64,000 nt of DNA from Brevundimonas subvibrioides ATCC 15264 (GCF_000144605.1 NC_014375.1:1116001-1180000); one strand, 5' to 3'; counted from the first letter of the stretch, positions 16,492 to 25,743 are shown. Numbers and translations are program-made. The notes: generated by a model not told the origin, from the sequence alone.

Positions 16492-17390
16492 CCGGCCGCG
16501 ATGGCCGGATCGGCTGCGGCCTCGGCCAGCAGCCAATCCCGGAACCGCGCGATCTTGGGTGATCGCCGCCGATCCTCCGGCCACGCAATCCAGTAGCCGT
16601 TCGACAGGGTGACTGTGTGGGCGAACGGCCGGGTCAGCAGGCCGGCTGCGATCTCGCGCGCGAACAGGATCGGGGATCCCAGCGCCACGCCCTGACCGCC
16701 CAGGGCCGCCGCCACCTCCAGCCCCTGGATATCGGCGCGCAACTGGGTGGCGGGCGTGGTCGGAGTGCTGACGCCCGCGCTGGCGAACCACGCGGCCCAC
16801 TCCTTCTCATCGCCGACCCGGGGCGCGTCCAGCAGGTCCGCAGGCGTGGTGAGCTTCAGGGTCGCGCACAGGGCGGGGCTGCACAGCGGCACGAACACGC
16901 TGGGCATCAGGAGCGCCGCCTCGGTCCCCGGCCAGTCGCCGCTGCCGGATCGCAGGGCCACATCGACGTTGGAGCGGGCCAGATCGACGATGTGGGGACT
17001 GGTATCCAGCCGCACCGCCAGCCCCGGATTGGCCAGCTGGAACGCGCCCAGCCGGGGGGCCAGCCACTGGGTCGCCAGCGTCGTCAGGGTGGTGATGGTC
17101 AGGACACCCTGATCGGTCTCGGTCACCTCGGCGAATGCGCGCCGCAGAAGGGTCATGGCCTCGGTCGCCGCGCGCGACAGTCGTTCGCCCGGTTCGGTCG
17201 GCCGCACCTCTCGCGGCAGGCGGCGAAACAGGCTGATCCCCAATTTCGTCTCCAGCGCCTTGATCTGCCAGCTGACCGCCGCCTGGGTCATGCCCAGTTC
17301 CTCCGCCGCGCGGGTGAAGCTGTTGAGACGCGCCGCCGCTTCGAACACCCGGATCGAGGACAACGGTAATCCGGATAGGGGATCAGACAT
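16488..17390 (-). CDS. LysR-family transcriptional regulator (GcvA-like)
   Basis: The 300-residue regulator has an N-terminal winged helix (about 8-67, SIRVFEAAARLNSFTRAAEELGMTQ then AAVSWQIKALE) and a type 2 periplasmic-binding fold effector domain (about 95-295). The PLSSIRVFEAAAR start and RRLPREVRPTEPGERL are typical of the GcvA/AmpR subgroup. LysR proteins usually regulate a divergent gene; here the divergent neighbour is the DUF885 gene 330 bases away. The effector is unknown. Confidence 0.92.
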   Translation of the reverse strand: MSDPLSGLPLSSIRVFEAAARLNSFTRAAEELGMTQAAVSWQIKALETKLGISLFRRLPREVRPTEPGERLSRAATEAMTLLRRAFAEVTETDQGVLTITTLTTLATQWLAPRLGAFQLANPGLAVRLDTSPHIVDLARSNVDVALRSGSGDWPGTEAALLMPSVFVPLCSPALCATLKLTTPADLLDAPRVGDEKEWAAWFASAGVSTPTTPATQLRADIQGLEVAAALGGQGVALGSPILFAREIAAGLLTRPFAHTVTLSNGYWIAWPEDRRRSPKIARFRDWLLAEAAADPAIAAG

Positions 17391-17722
17391 AAGTTCACCT
17401 AGGGCAATGCGGGCCTACTACTGGTTTGCGAACGGCGTCTGTCAAGCCGATATCTCAGGTCACGATGTGTGTGTCGGCAGGAGGTCGATAGGGAGGAGGC
17501 GTTTCGAACCCATAAGGACGTTCCATTCGGATGGTTCGATCTGTTGCTCAAGGCCGCGGCCCGTGGATCCGGGCCCACGCCGGGTTTGACCCCCGCGGCT
17601 GCGGCAAGATTGGCCACCCGAACCCTGCCTCACCGGACTGCCTGACGGTTTTGTAATCCCGGACGCCTTGTGGGCGACGCGCGGTTGATGGCCAATGCGG
17701 CAACGCTATGGGAGCCACCGCC
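17391..17722. other. Intergenic region between lysR-type and DUF885 genes
   Basis: This 332-base gap contains no convincing coding sequence. It should hold the divergent promoters of the LysR regulator and the DUF885 protein and possibly LysR binding sites. I see no clear promoter, terminator or repeat. Confidence 0.6.
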
Positions 17723-19552
17723 ATGATCGACCGTCGCCGCCTGCTGTTCACTGCCGCCGCCGGGGCCAGCCTTATGGCGACCGGCCAGGCGATCGCCCGG
17801 CCCCAAGCCGCGATCACCGCGTCGGCCGCGCTGAAGGCGGTCATGGACACCATCGTTCAGGAAACCCTGATGACGTCGCCGGAGCTGCTGACCCAGCTCG
17901 GCTTCGACAAGGGGCCGAACGCGCCGATGAAAGCGAAGCTGGATGACCGGTCGCAGGCCAAGATCGAGGCCGACCAGGTCCGGTTCCGGGCTCACATCGC
18001 CGATCTGAAGGCGGTCGACCGGACCGCGCTGAACGCCGACGAGAAGGTCTATTTCGACACGCTGGAGTTCTTTGGCGACACGGCGATCGAAGGGTACGGC
18101 TTCGGCTATGGCGGTGGGGGGGTCGGCCCCTCGCCCTATACGATCAGCCAGCTGACGGGCGCTTATCAGTCGATCCCGGACTTCCTCGACAGCCAGCATT
18201 CCATCGAAACGGCCGAGGATGCCGAGGCCTATCTCGGCCGCGTCTCGGCCTTCGCGACCGCTCTGGATCAGGAGACGGAGCGGATGCAGCGCGATTTCGC
18301 CGCCGGTGCCGTGCCGCCGGACTTCGTCATCGAGCGCACCCTGACCCAGATGACTGCCGCGATGCAGCCGGGCGCGGCCGCCACGACCCTGGTCCAGTCC
18401 ATCGTGCGCCGCACGGCCGAGAAGGGCATCGCCGGCGACTGGGGCAGCCGGGCCGAGGCCATCGTCAACGACGCCGTCTTCCCCGCGCTGGCCCGCCAGG
18501 CCGATGGGCTTAAGGCGCGTCAGGCCGGGGCCACCCACGACGCCGGCGTCTGGCGTCTGCCAGACGGCGAGGCCTTCTATGATTACGGCATCAAGAGCTA
18601 CACGACGACGACGCTGAGCGGCGACGAGATCCACCGGATCGGTCTGGACCAGCTGGCCGAACTGAGCGCCCGCGCCGATGTCCTGCTGCGCGAGCAGGGC
18701 ATGACGCAGGGGTCTGTCGGCGAGCGGATCGCCGCCCTGGGTGACGACCCGAAATACCTCTATCCCAATACCGACGAGGCCAAGGAGACCCTGCTGGCCG
18801 ACCTGAACGCCCAGGTCATCGAGGTCCGCCGCCGCATGCCCGAGTATTTCGGCCGCCTGCCCACCTCCGGCGTCGAGATCCGGCGGGTGCCCAAAGCGAT
18901 CGAGGCCGGCGCGCCGGGCGGCTACTACAACTCGCCCTCGCTGGATGGATCGCGTCCCGGGGCCTACTACATCAACCTGCGCGACACGTCGGAATGGCCC
19001 AAGTGGCAGCTGCCGACCCTGACCTATCACGAGGCGGTTCCGGGCCACCACCACCAGATCAGTCTCGCCCAGGAAAAGGCGGACACGCCGCTGCTGATGA
19101 AGGTGCTGGGCTTCTCGGCCTATTCGGAGGGCTGGGCCCTGTATGCCGAACAGCTGGCCGACGAGATGGGGATGTACGAGACCGATCCCATCGGCAAGAT
19201 CGGCTATATCCAGTCGGCCATGTTCCGCGCGACACGGCTGGTCGTGGACAGTGGCATGCACGCCAAACGCTGGAGCCGTGAACGGGCGATCGAGTTCATG
19301 ACCACGGCGCTGGGCGATTCACCCTCGGCCGTGACCACCGAGATCGAGCGCTACTGCGTGTGGCCGGGCCAGGCCTGCTCCTACAAGCTGGGGCACAACA
19401 AATGGGTCGAGCTGCGCAACCGCGCCCAGACGACGCTGGGTGACCGCTTCGACATCAAGGCCTTCCATGATGCCGGCATGAACACCGGCGGCGTGCCGCT
19501 GACGGTGCTGGACCGGGTCATGACCGAATGGATCGCGGCGCAGGCGGCCTGA
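17723..19552 (+). CDS. DUF885-family exported zinc hydrolase
   Basis: The 609-residue protein has an N-terminus with adjacent arginines (MIDRRRLLFTAAAGASLMAT), which looks like a Tat signal. The conserved DUF885 zinc motif HEAVPGHHHQI lies about residue 440, and EGWALYAEQLADEMG follows, as in the family. DUF885 proteins are thermolysin-fold-like peptidases of unclear substrate. I chose the ATG at 17723, which GGGAG precedes at eight bases; an in-frame ATG 15 bases upstream is possible. It lies 48 bases before the M61 peptidase gene on the same strand. Confidence 0.88.
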   Translation: MIDRRRLLFTAAAGASLMATGQAIARPQAAITASAALKAVMDTIVQETLMTSPELLTQLGFDKGPNAPMKAKLDDRSQAKIEADQVRFRAHIADLKAVDRTALNADEKVYFDTLEFFGDTAIEGYGFGYGGGGVGPSPYTISQLTGAYQSIPDFLDSQHSIETAEDAEAYLGRVSAFATALDQETERMQRDFAAGAVPPDFVIERTLTQMTAAMQPGAAATTLVQSIVRRTAEKGIAGDWGSRAEAIVNDAVFPALARQADGLKARQAGATHDAGVWRLPDGEAFYDYGIKSYTTTTLSGDEIHRIGLDQLAELSARADVLLREQGMTQGSVGERIAALGDDPKYLYPNTDEAKETLLADLNAQVIEVRRRMPEYFGRLPTSGVEIRRVPKAIEAGAPGGYYNSPSLDGSRPGAYYINLRDTSEWPKWQLPTLTYHEAVPGHHHQISLAQEKADTPLLMKVLGFSAYSEGWALYAEQLADEMGMYETDPIGKIGYIQSAMFRATRLVVDSGMHAKRWSRERAIEFMTTALGDSPSAVTTEIERYCVWPGQACSYKLGHNKWVELRNRAQTTLGDRFDIKAFHDAGMNTGGVPLTVLDRVMTEWIAAQAA

Positions 19553-19600
19553 CCGGCCAATGAAATCCGCGGCCGGCAGGCCCTGAAGGAGATGAGTACG

Positions 19601-21442
19601 ATGCGAACCACCGCATGGGCGCTGGCGGCGACAATTCTGGCGGGCTGGAGCGGTGTGGCCCAGGCCCAGACCACGGGGGCGGGCGCGCCCGTCGAATATG
19701 ACCTGCGGTTCGACAATGCCGTGCACCATGAGGCGCGGATCACGGCGACCTGGCGCGGGATCGGCGACCAGCCGCTTCGCGTGCAGATGTCGCGGTCCTC
19801 GCCCGGCCGCTACGCGCTGCATGAGTTCGCCAAGAACGTCTATTCCGTCTCGGCCACGGACGGGGCGAGACGGGCGCTGTCCCTCGAGCGGACCGATCCC
19901 TACGGCTGGACGGTTCCGGGACACGACGGCACGGTCGTGCTGACCTACACCCTGTACGCGGATCGGGCGGATGGGACCTATTCCCAGATCGACGCGACCC
20001 ACGCCCATCTGAACATGCCGGCGACCCTGATGTGGGCGACGGGCTTCGACGACCGTCCGGTCCGGCTGCGCTTCCGGCCCTATTCGCCGGACTGGACCAT
20101 CGCGACCCAGCTGGCCCCGACGGACGCGGCCGACACCTTCACGGCCCCGGGCCTGCAGTATCTGATGGACAGCCCGACCGAGCTCAGCGGCCACGCGCTG
20201 CGCGAGTGGCAGGTCGACGACGCCGGTGTGGCGCGCACGATGCGGCTGACCGTGCACCACGCCGGCACGGACGCCGAGGTCGATACCTTTGCCGCCAGTG
20301 CGAGGAAGGTGGTCGACCAGCAGATCGCCGTGTTCGGGGATGTGCCGGACTTCGACTACGGCACCTATACCTTCATCGCCGACTACCTGCCGCATGTGAG
20401 CGGCGACGGCATGGAACATCGCAACTCCACCATCATCAGCAACACCCGGTCCTTCCAGGAGGCGAACTTCAGCCAGCTGGGCACGCTCAGCCACGAGTTC
20501 TTCCACGCCTGGAACGTGGAGCGGATCCGCCCGGCCGAGCTGGAGCCGTTCGACTTCACCCGCGCCAATCCCACGCCCTCGCTGTGGTTCGCCGAAGGGT
20601 TCACGAGCTACTATGGACCCCTGGCCATCCGGCGGGCCGGTGAGTCCACCGTCGACGCCTTTCTGGCAGATTTTTCGGGCACGCTGAACGGGATCGTCAA
20701 TGCGCCGGGGCGAGCCTACGGGTCTCCGCAGGAGATGAGCCTGCGTGCCCCGTTCGTGGACGCCGCGACGGCCATCGATCCGACCAATCCCAACATCTTC
20801 ACCTCCTACTATCCGTATGGCCAGATCATCGCCCTGGCGCTGGACCTGACCCTGCGCGAGCGGTTCCCGGGGGTGACGCTGGACGATTACATGCGCCGGA
20901 TGTGGCAGGTCCACGGGGTCACCGAGCGGCCCTATACGCCCGATGACCTGCGTCTCGCGCTCGGAGCCGTGACAGGCGACCAGGCCTTTGCCGACACCTT
21001 CTTCGCGACCAGTATCGACGGCAGCGCCCTGCCGGATTTCGCGCCTCTGCTGGCCCAGGCCGGGCTCGTTCTGAAGCCGGCCCGGCCGGAGGCGGCCTGG
21101 GCCGGCTCAGCGCAGGTTCGTGCCACGGGGACGGCGCTGATGGTGGCGGGTGCCCCGGCACCGCAGACGCCGCTTTACGAAGCCGGGCTGGATCGCGGTG
21201 ACCAGATCGTCAGTGTCGACGGGACCGCGATGGAGTCCGACGCCGCCTGGGCCGGGATGCTTCAGGCCCACAGGCCGGGCGATGTGGTCCAGATCCGCTT
21301 CCGCCAGCGTGGCGTCGATCGTACGGCACCCGTACGCCTCGCCGCCGATCCCGCCCTGCAGATCGTTCGCACCGAGGCGGCCGGGGGCACCCTGACAGAC
21401 GGCCAGAAGGCCTTCCGTGAGGCCTGGCTCGGCGCCGAATAG
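19601..21442 (+). CDS. M61-family metallopeptidase with PDZ domain
   Basis: The 613-residue exported protein has a signal peptide (MRTTAWALAATILAGWSGVAQA) and an N-terminal beta domain. A gluzincin domain carries zinc motif LSHEFFHAWNVERI with third ligand WFAEGFTSYYG, and a C-terminal PDZ-like domain contains YEAGLDRGDQIVSVDG. This is the glycyl aminopeptidase (M61) architecture. I chose the ATG at 19601 because AAGGAG is nine bases upstream; another ATG at 19592 overlaps that ribosome binding site. It follows the DUF885 gene and is probably co-transcribed. It likely degrades periplasmic peptides. Confidence 0.92.
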   Translation: MRTTAWALAATILAGWSGVAQAQTTGAGAPVEYDLRFDNAVHHEARITATWRGIGDQPLRVQMSRSSPGRYALHEFAKNVYSVSATDGARRALSLERTDPYGWTVPGHDGTVVLTYTLYADRADGTYSQIDATHAHLNMPATLMWATGFDDRPVRLRFRPYSPDWTIATQLAPTDAADTFTAPGLQYLMDSPTELSGHALREWQVDDAGVARTMRLTVHHAGTDAEVDTFAASARKVVDQQIAVFGDVPDFDYGTYTFIADYLPHVSGDGMEHRNSTIISNTRSFQEANFSQLGTLSHEFFHAWNVERIRPAELEPFDFTRANPTPSLWFAEGFTSYYGPLAIRRAGESTVDAFLADFSGTLNGIVNAPGRAYGSPQEMSLRAPFVDAATAIDPTNPNIFTSYYPYGQIIALALDLTLRERFPGVTLDDYMRRMWQVHGVTERPYTPDDLRLALGAVTGDQAFADTFFATSIDGSALPDFAPLLAQAGLVLKPARPEAAWAGSAQVRATGTALMVAGAPAPQTPLYEAGLDRGDQIVSVDGTAMESDAAWAGMLQAHRPGDVVQIRFRQRGVDRTAPVRLAADPALQIVRTEAAGGTLTDGQKAFREAWLGAE

Positions 21443-21456
21443 GGGCCGGGGTCGGC

Positions 21457-22368
21457 TTACAGCGTCAGGCCTTCCTCACGCCGCAGGGCATTGTGGATGT
21501 CGGTCGCGGCCACGGCGGCCTCGGCCGTCGCAACGGCGATCTGGTTCAGCCCCCGCACGACGTCGCCGGCGGCATAGAGGCCGTCGATGCTGGTGCGCTG
21601 GTGCAGGTCGGTCTCGACGCGCCCATCCTCTTCGGACAGGCGGGCACCGATGGCGGACAGCAGGTCGGCGTTGGCCACCGTGCCCAGCGCCGAATAGACC
21701 GTGTCGAAGGCACTGTATTCGCCGTTCCAGCACAGGGCGGTCACCCGGTCGCCCTCCAGCCGGACGTTTTCGATCGCAGTCTCGACCAGCTGGATGCCCA
21801 GCCGCTCGAGCGCCGCACGCTCGGTCAGCGCCTCGGCCGGACCGGTGTGGATCAGGGTCACACGGTCGGAATAGGAGCGCATGAATGCGGCCTCGCGCAC
21901 GCCCATGTCGCTGTCGCCGATCACCGCGATGCGCTGGTCCGTGGCCTCGAACCCGTCGCAGATCGGACAGATGCGGATCAGGGCCCGCTCGATCGCCCGT
22001 TCCACCCCCGGCAGCTCGGGGTGGTTGTCCACCACCCCGGTCGCCATCAGGACCGCGCGCGCCGTGATGGTCCGACCGTTCAGGCTGGCCTCGAAACCCC
22101 CGTCGACGGCGCTCAGCGCCTCGACGCGTCCGGGCTCGATGACCGCGCCGTACTCCTGCGCCTGTTCGCGCATCCGCGTCAGGATCGCATCGCCCGTTAT
22201 GCCCGCCGGAAAGCCAGGCATGTTGTGGCTGAGCGGGATCCAGCTGGCGCGCGGCTGACCTCCGTCCGCGACCAGGACCGAGCGCCGGAACCGGCCCAGA
22301 TAGGTGGCCGCCGTCAGACCGGCCGGGCCTGCGCCGACGATCAGCACATCGACCGCGTCGCGATTCAA
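21457..22368 (-). CDS. Thioredoxin-reductase-like NAD(P)/FAD oxidoreductase
   Basis: The 303-residue flavoprotein has an FAD-binding motif VDVLIVGAGPAGLTAATYLG at its N-terminus, a redox CxxC in ICPICDGFEA, an NAD(P)-binding motif (IGDSDMGVREAAFM, lacking the usual GGG) and the terminal FAD motif IDGLYAAGDVVRGLNQ. It lacks an obvious thioredoxin partner nearby and may reduce another disulfide or flavin substrate. The start is a TTG overlapping the stop of the DUF1176 gene (TTGA), chosen because the FAD motif begins five residues later. A longer open frame fused to shadow sequence upstream was rejected. Confidence 0.88.
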   Translation of the reverse strand: MNRDAVDVLIVGAGPAGLTAATYLGRFRRSVLVADGGQPRASWIPLSHNMPGFPAGITGDAILTRMREQAQEYGAVIEPGRVEALSAVDGGFEASLNGRTITARAVLMATGVVDNHPELPGVERAIERALIRICPICDGFEATDQRIAVIGDSDMGVREAAFMRSYSDRVTLIHTGPAEALTERAALERLGIQLVETAIENVRLEGDRVTALCWNGEYSAFDTVYSALGTVANADLLSAIGARLSEEDGRVETDLHQRTSIDGLYAAGDVVRGLNQIAVATAEAAVAATDIHNALRREEGLTL

Positions 22369-23465
22369 CGCGTCACCCAGAAGGTCGGCCAGTACTCGCT
22401 GGGCACGCCGTAGCAGTCGGGCATGGCCGTGCTGGACCTCAGGACGAAGCCCCGGTCGGTCCAGGTCCAGCTGGACGCCGTGCCGCAATCCCCCAGACCG
22501 CGGCCCTTGTCGAAGGCATCGATCACGCGCGTGGCCGGGTCGTAGGCGGCGTTGACCAGCAGATCCAGCGGCTCGCCGGTGCTGGGGAAGGTCAGGCGGC
22601 GCGGGTTGGACCCGTCGGGCCGGGTGGTGAACCAGGCATTGGCGAAATTGTAGGCCCCGGCTCCGCAGGGGACACCCCACAGCACGGTGTTGGCATCCAG
22701 CTTCGCCGACACGATCGCGGCCTGCAGGTCGGGATTGAAATCGGTGTCCGCGCGGCACTGGACGACGTCGGGCAGGGCCGCGACGGCCGCCGGCAGGGTC
22801 TGGCCTTCCTGGTCGCCATACCGCCCCTGCGACACGGCGGGCGCGGGCGTGACCTCTGGCACCGTGGGTCCGGCCGGCACACTGGACGCCGTGCGATCGC
22901 CCTTGCGGATCAGGGCCATGGACGTCCCCAGGCGTCCTTGACGTTCGTCGATCCAGAGCAGGGAGGCCGCAGCGCCGCTGAGCGAGATGGTCACCGTCTC
23001 GGTGCCCGCGGCGAGCGTCATCGCCTCGCCCTGGCCCATGGCATCGATCAGCCGGGTGACCTGATCTGCGCGAACGGTGGCCGCCGGATAGTCGTCCTCG
23101 TCGCCGACCGCATCGGTCGCCGCGATCAGGTCCGTGCCGTCGACCCGGGCCGTGAGCGGTCCGCCGAAACTGCCGTTCTCGGGCCAGAATCCGACGACGA
23201 CCCCGGGCTGGGCATCGGGCCCGGCCGCAATCGCGATACGCACCCAACCGACGCCTTCACTGGCCCGGCCGAAAGCGTAGCAGCCGTTGGCGTTGTCGCA
23301 GACGGCATACCAGTCCCGGAACGTGCGCTCGCCGGGTCGATCCGGGATCGGACTGGCCTTCGCCTCGTCCGTCCTGCCGACATCCGGTTCGGGGCTCTTC
23401 GCCGCCGATCCCTCGCCACACGCCGTCACGGCGATCGCCGTGACCACAAGTCCGAACAGCCGCAT
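22365..23465 (-). CDS. DUF1176 lipoprotein
   Basis: The 366-residue product has a lipoprotein signal (MRLFGLVVTAIAVTAC, lipobox VTAC) followed by a linker. DUF1176 features follow: RTFRDWYAVCDNANGCYAFG near residue 50, paired cysteines later (VQCRADTDF, VPCGAGAYN, GDCGTASSW, PDCYGVPSEYWP) and many aromatic residues. The cysteines suggest disulfides in the periplasm. The function is unknown. It is coupled to the thioredoxin-reductase-like gene through a TTGA overlap. The ATG at 23465 directly begins the signal; an upstream GTG would add five residues. Confidence 0.82.
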   Translation of the reverse strand: MRLFGLVVTAIAVTACGEGSAAKSPEPDVGRTDEAKASPIPDRPGERTFRDWYAVCDNANGCYAFGRASEGVGWVRIAIAAGPDAQPGVVVGFWPENGSFGGPLTARVDGTDLIAATDAVGDEDDYPAATVRADQVTRLIDAMGQGEAMTLAAGTETVTISLSGAAASLLWIDERQGRLGTSMALIRKGDRTASSVPAGPTVPEVTPAPAVSQGRYGDQEGQTLPAAVAALPDVVQCRADTDFNPDLQAAIVSAKLDANTVLWGVPCGAGAYNFANAWFTTRPDGSNPRRLTFPSTGEPLDLLVNAAYDPATRVIDAFDKGRGLGDCGTASSWTWTDRGFVLRSSTAMPDCYGVPSEYWPTFWVTR

Positions 23466-23501
23466 TGTCACCCCCCCCAAGAGGAAAGGCGCAGGCCGCC
23501 G

Positions 23502-23714
23502 TCAGGCCTTGCGCAATTCCGACGGCTTGTGAGCCGCCCTGGCACCGGTCCTGGTGCTCTCGACCAGATATTCAGGGTTATCCTTCGATGCCGCAACCTT
23601 GTGCGTCTTGATCTTTGTGGGCGACGTCAGTTTGCGGACGACCTTGCCCGTTGAGGTGCCCTGGCTGTGGTCCCATGCGACCGTATCGCCGGCCTTGAAC
23701 GTCTTTTCCGTCAT
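23502..23714 (-). CDS. DUF2945 (HVA1-like Tudor) small protein
   Basis: The 70-residue protein has a compact basic beta-fold: FKAGDTVAWDHSQGTSTGKVVRKL, IKTHKVAASKDNPEYLVES, RTGARAAHKPSELRKA. This matches the DUF2945/hypervirulence-associated Tudor family, small cytoplasmic proteins of unknown function. The ATG overlaps the stop of a 46-codon ORF upstream (ATGA), so both are probably translated from the same mRNA. Confidence 0.85.
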   Translation of the reverse strand: MTEKTFKAGDTVAWDHSQGTSTGKVVRKLTSPTKIKTHKVAASKDNPEYLVESTRTGARAAHKPSELRKA

Positions 23715-23851
23715 GGCGTTTCTCCGGGTTGGGGCCTGTCATCCAGAACCGCTCGCATCAGGTCGGGATCGATCAGAACAGGCATTTCGCAGAAGGCGAC
23801 GATCCACCGCTGGATCAGTTCATTCGTGTCATCGGTCGTTGTAACGGACAT
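23711..23851 (-). CDS. Small hypothetical protein (46 residues) coupled to DUF2945
   Basis: Reading the minus strand from ATG at 23851 gives MSVTTTDDTNELIQRWIVAF then CEMPVLIDPDLMRAVLDDRP and QPGETP, ending in a TGA that overlaps the ATG of the DUF2945 gene. The acidic composition, the amphipathic helix potential and the exact four-base overlap support a real gene. It has no strong ribosome binding site and no family I recognise. It is too small for confident calling on sequence alone. Confidence 0.5.
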   Translation of the reverse strand: MSVTTTDDTNELIQRWIVAFCEMPVLIDPDLMRAVLDDRPQPGETP

Positions 23852-24019
23852 GGTGCAACAACCGATTCCGGCGGTCCGGGTTCAGCTTGGCGGCAGATCA
23901 ACGGACCCTTTTTTTGGCAGAACACGGACGTCTCCGGGTCTAGCGTGTCGTCCGCGCCGCGATTCCCCGCTACTGTCGCGGGCCGCAGGTGCGCGCGCTG
24001 AGTTCTTCTTGAGGGATAA

Positions 24020-25003
24020 ATGACGGTTGTCGTCACCGGGGCCGCAGGCTTCATCGGCATGCATGTCGCAGAACGGCTGCTGAACGAGGGCCAGGCCGTG
24101 ATCGGCATCGACAGCTTCAACGCCTACTACGATCCCGCGTTGAAACGGCTCCGGGCCCGGCGTCTCGCGACCCACGGTGGCTTCCGCATGATCGAAGCCG
24201 ATATCGCCGACCCCGCGCTGATGTCCGCGATCGTGCGAGACCACGGTATCAGACAGGTCATCCATCTGGCGGCCCAGGCGGGTGTGCGGTATTCGATCGA
24301 CAATCCCTTCGCCTATGAGCGGTCCAACCTGGCCGGGCATCTGTCGATCCTGGAGGCCTGCCGTCACGGCGGGGTCGAACACCTCGTCTATGCCTCGTCC
24401 AGCTCGGTCTACGGCGACCGGCCCTTGGATGGCCGCGGCTTTCGCGAGGACGACCCCGCGGTCTCCCCGGTGTCGCTCTATGCCGCCACCAAACGTTCCT
24501 GCGAGTTGCTCAGCCACAGCTATGCCTCGCTGTATGGATTTCCCCAGTCCGGCCTGCGGTTCTTTACCGTCTATGGGCCGATGGGCCGCCCGGACATGGC
24601 CTATTTCGGCTTTACCGAGAAGATCATGCGCGGCGATCCGATCGAGGTCTACGGCGAGGGTCGAATGGCGCGGGACTTCACCTATGTCGACGATATCGTC
24701 GACGGCATTCTGGGCGTGCTCGTCAATCCCCCGACCGCCGGGGGCCACGAGATCTACAACATCGGCGATTCCAGACCCGTCGGCCTGATGGAGATGATCG
24801 ACCTGCTGGAGAAGGCCCTGGGTCGCGAGGCCATCAAGATCATGCGTCCGATGCAACCCGGCGACGTGACGGCCACCTATGCCGACATCAGCAAGCTGCA
24901 CGCCCTGACAGGGTATCAGCCGAAGGTCGAACTCGCCGACGGCCTGCCCCGCTTCGTGGACTGGTGGCGCACCTGGAACGGCGGTGCCGCAGGGCGTCCC
25001 TGA
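24020..25003 (+). CDS. NAD-dependent sugar epimerase (UDP-glucuronate 4-epimerase-like)
   Basis: This 327-residue extended SDR enzyme has the Rossmann motif VVTGAAGFIGMHVAERLL, an SSS region VYASSSSVYGD, the catalytic Tyr/Lys in LYAATKRSCELL and the substrate region FFTVYGPMGRPDMAYF. The sequence VRYSIDNPFAYERSNLAGHLSILEACRHGG is typical of UDP-glucuronate/UDP-glucose 4-epimerases. It supplies uronic acid or hexose sugar nucleotides for the polysaccharide genes that follow. An AGGGATAA stretch precedes the ATG. Exact substrate is uncertain. Confidence 0.88.
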   Translation: MTVVVTGAAGFIGMHVAERLLNEGQAVIGIDSFNAYYDPALKRLRARRLATHGGFRMIEADIADPALMSAIVRDHGIRQVIHLAAQAGVRYSIDNPFAYERSNLAGHLSILEACRHGGVEHLVYASSSSVYGDRPLDGRGFREDDPAVSPVSLYAATKRSCELLSHSYASLYGFPQSGLRFFTVYGPMGRPDMAYFGFTEKIMRGDPIEVYGEGRMARDFTYVDDIVDGILGVLVNPPTAGGHEIYNIGDSRPVGLMEMIDLLEKALGREAIKIMRPMQPGDVTATYADISKLHALTGYQPKVELADGLPRFVDWWRTWNGGAAGRP

Positions 25004-25081
25004 CCGACCCGCACGCCGCGCGGATGACCGGCGGCGCCGGCGCGGCGAGCTTGCCGTTCAACGAACCGGCCGAGTTTCGCT

Positions 25082-25585
25082 TCAAACGCCGGAGACAGGC
25101 GGTGCGTCGGCGCGTGCCGGGGGCGAGGCTGCCATGCGAACCAGGCTTGGCCATACGCCGTTGCGACGACGATCCTGCTCCCTGAGGGCGGCGAACCCGA
25201 TGTCGGGGCAGGTCCGCCAGTGATGGCGAAGGCGCTCGATCAGGCCGGGGCACACGGCGGCCAGGATTCCCAGGGAGTCGCATCCGAAATCCGCAAGCGA
25301 AAGGCTGCGCCCGGTCAGCCCCTGGCCAATCTCGATCAGTGCGCCGAAGCTCAGCGCGGCGAGCGCGAGGTCCGTTCGCCGCCATCCCGGAAGCGTCGCG
25401 AACAGCCCCAGGGTAACGCCATAGAAGGCGAGGGCGTGGGCCTCCTTGTCGCTGAGATGCACGACGCGCTCGAGCCCCTGGAACGGGCCCAGGAGCACGA
25501 CCGTCAGCGCCGCCAGGGCCAGCGCGGCGACGATGCGAAACCAGAAGACCAGTTGGCGAGGCGTGGACAAGATGGAAGGCTCCAT
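25082..25585 (-). CDS. VanZ-like membrane protein
   Basis: The 167-residue protein has about four hydrophobic segments (LVFWFRIVAALALAALTVVLL, HALAFYGVTLGLFATL, LALAALSFGALIEIGQ, DFGCDSLGILAAVCPGL). The motif DKEAHALAFYGVTL near residue 46, then EIGQGLTGRSLSLADFGCDSLG, is typical of VanZ-like proteins (PF04892). Such proteins occur in many exopolysaccharide loci without a defined role. The C-terminal 40 residues are charged and probably cytoplasmic. It is convergent with the epimerase gene. Confidence 0.82.
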   Translation of the reverse strand: MEPSILSTPRQLVFWFRIVAALALAALTVVLLGPFQGLERVVHLSDKEAHALAFYGVTLGLFATLPGWRRTDLALAALSFGALIEIGQGLTGRSLSLADFGCDSLGILAAVCPGLIERLRHHWRTCPDIGFAALREQDRRRNGVWPSLVRMAASPPARADAPPVSGV

Positions 25586-25728
25586 AGCGAAGCCTGACCG
25601 TTAGCCCACACCCCCCAAGGCCCGATGAAGGGACACGGTATCCAAACTCTCAAGTTCCCCCCAACCTTCCGGCGCCCGTGCGAGATCTTTCGCAAGGGCT
25701 CCGGCCGGCGGGGACGAACAGCGCTTCA

Positions 25729-25743
25729 CCTGGCGTCGCCAGG
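25729..25743. repeat. 15-base perfect palindrome upstream of VanZ gene
   Basis: CCTGGCG-T-CGCCAGG is symmetric about a single base. It lies about 145 bases upstream of the VanZ start, in the 270-base gap before the OPX gene. It could be an operator; there is no other evidence. Confidence 0.3.

Noticed and set aside
17630..19261. 543-codon open frame on the minus strand
   Set aside because: It is antisense to the DUF885 gene, which carries the zinc motif and signal peptide.
22369..23247. N-terminal extension that would fuse the thioredoxin-reductase-like protein to upstream sequence
   Set aside because: The extension overlaps the DUF1176 gene in another frame and is Arg/Gly-rich shadow; the FAD motif starts right after the TTG at 22368.
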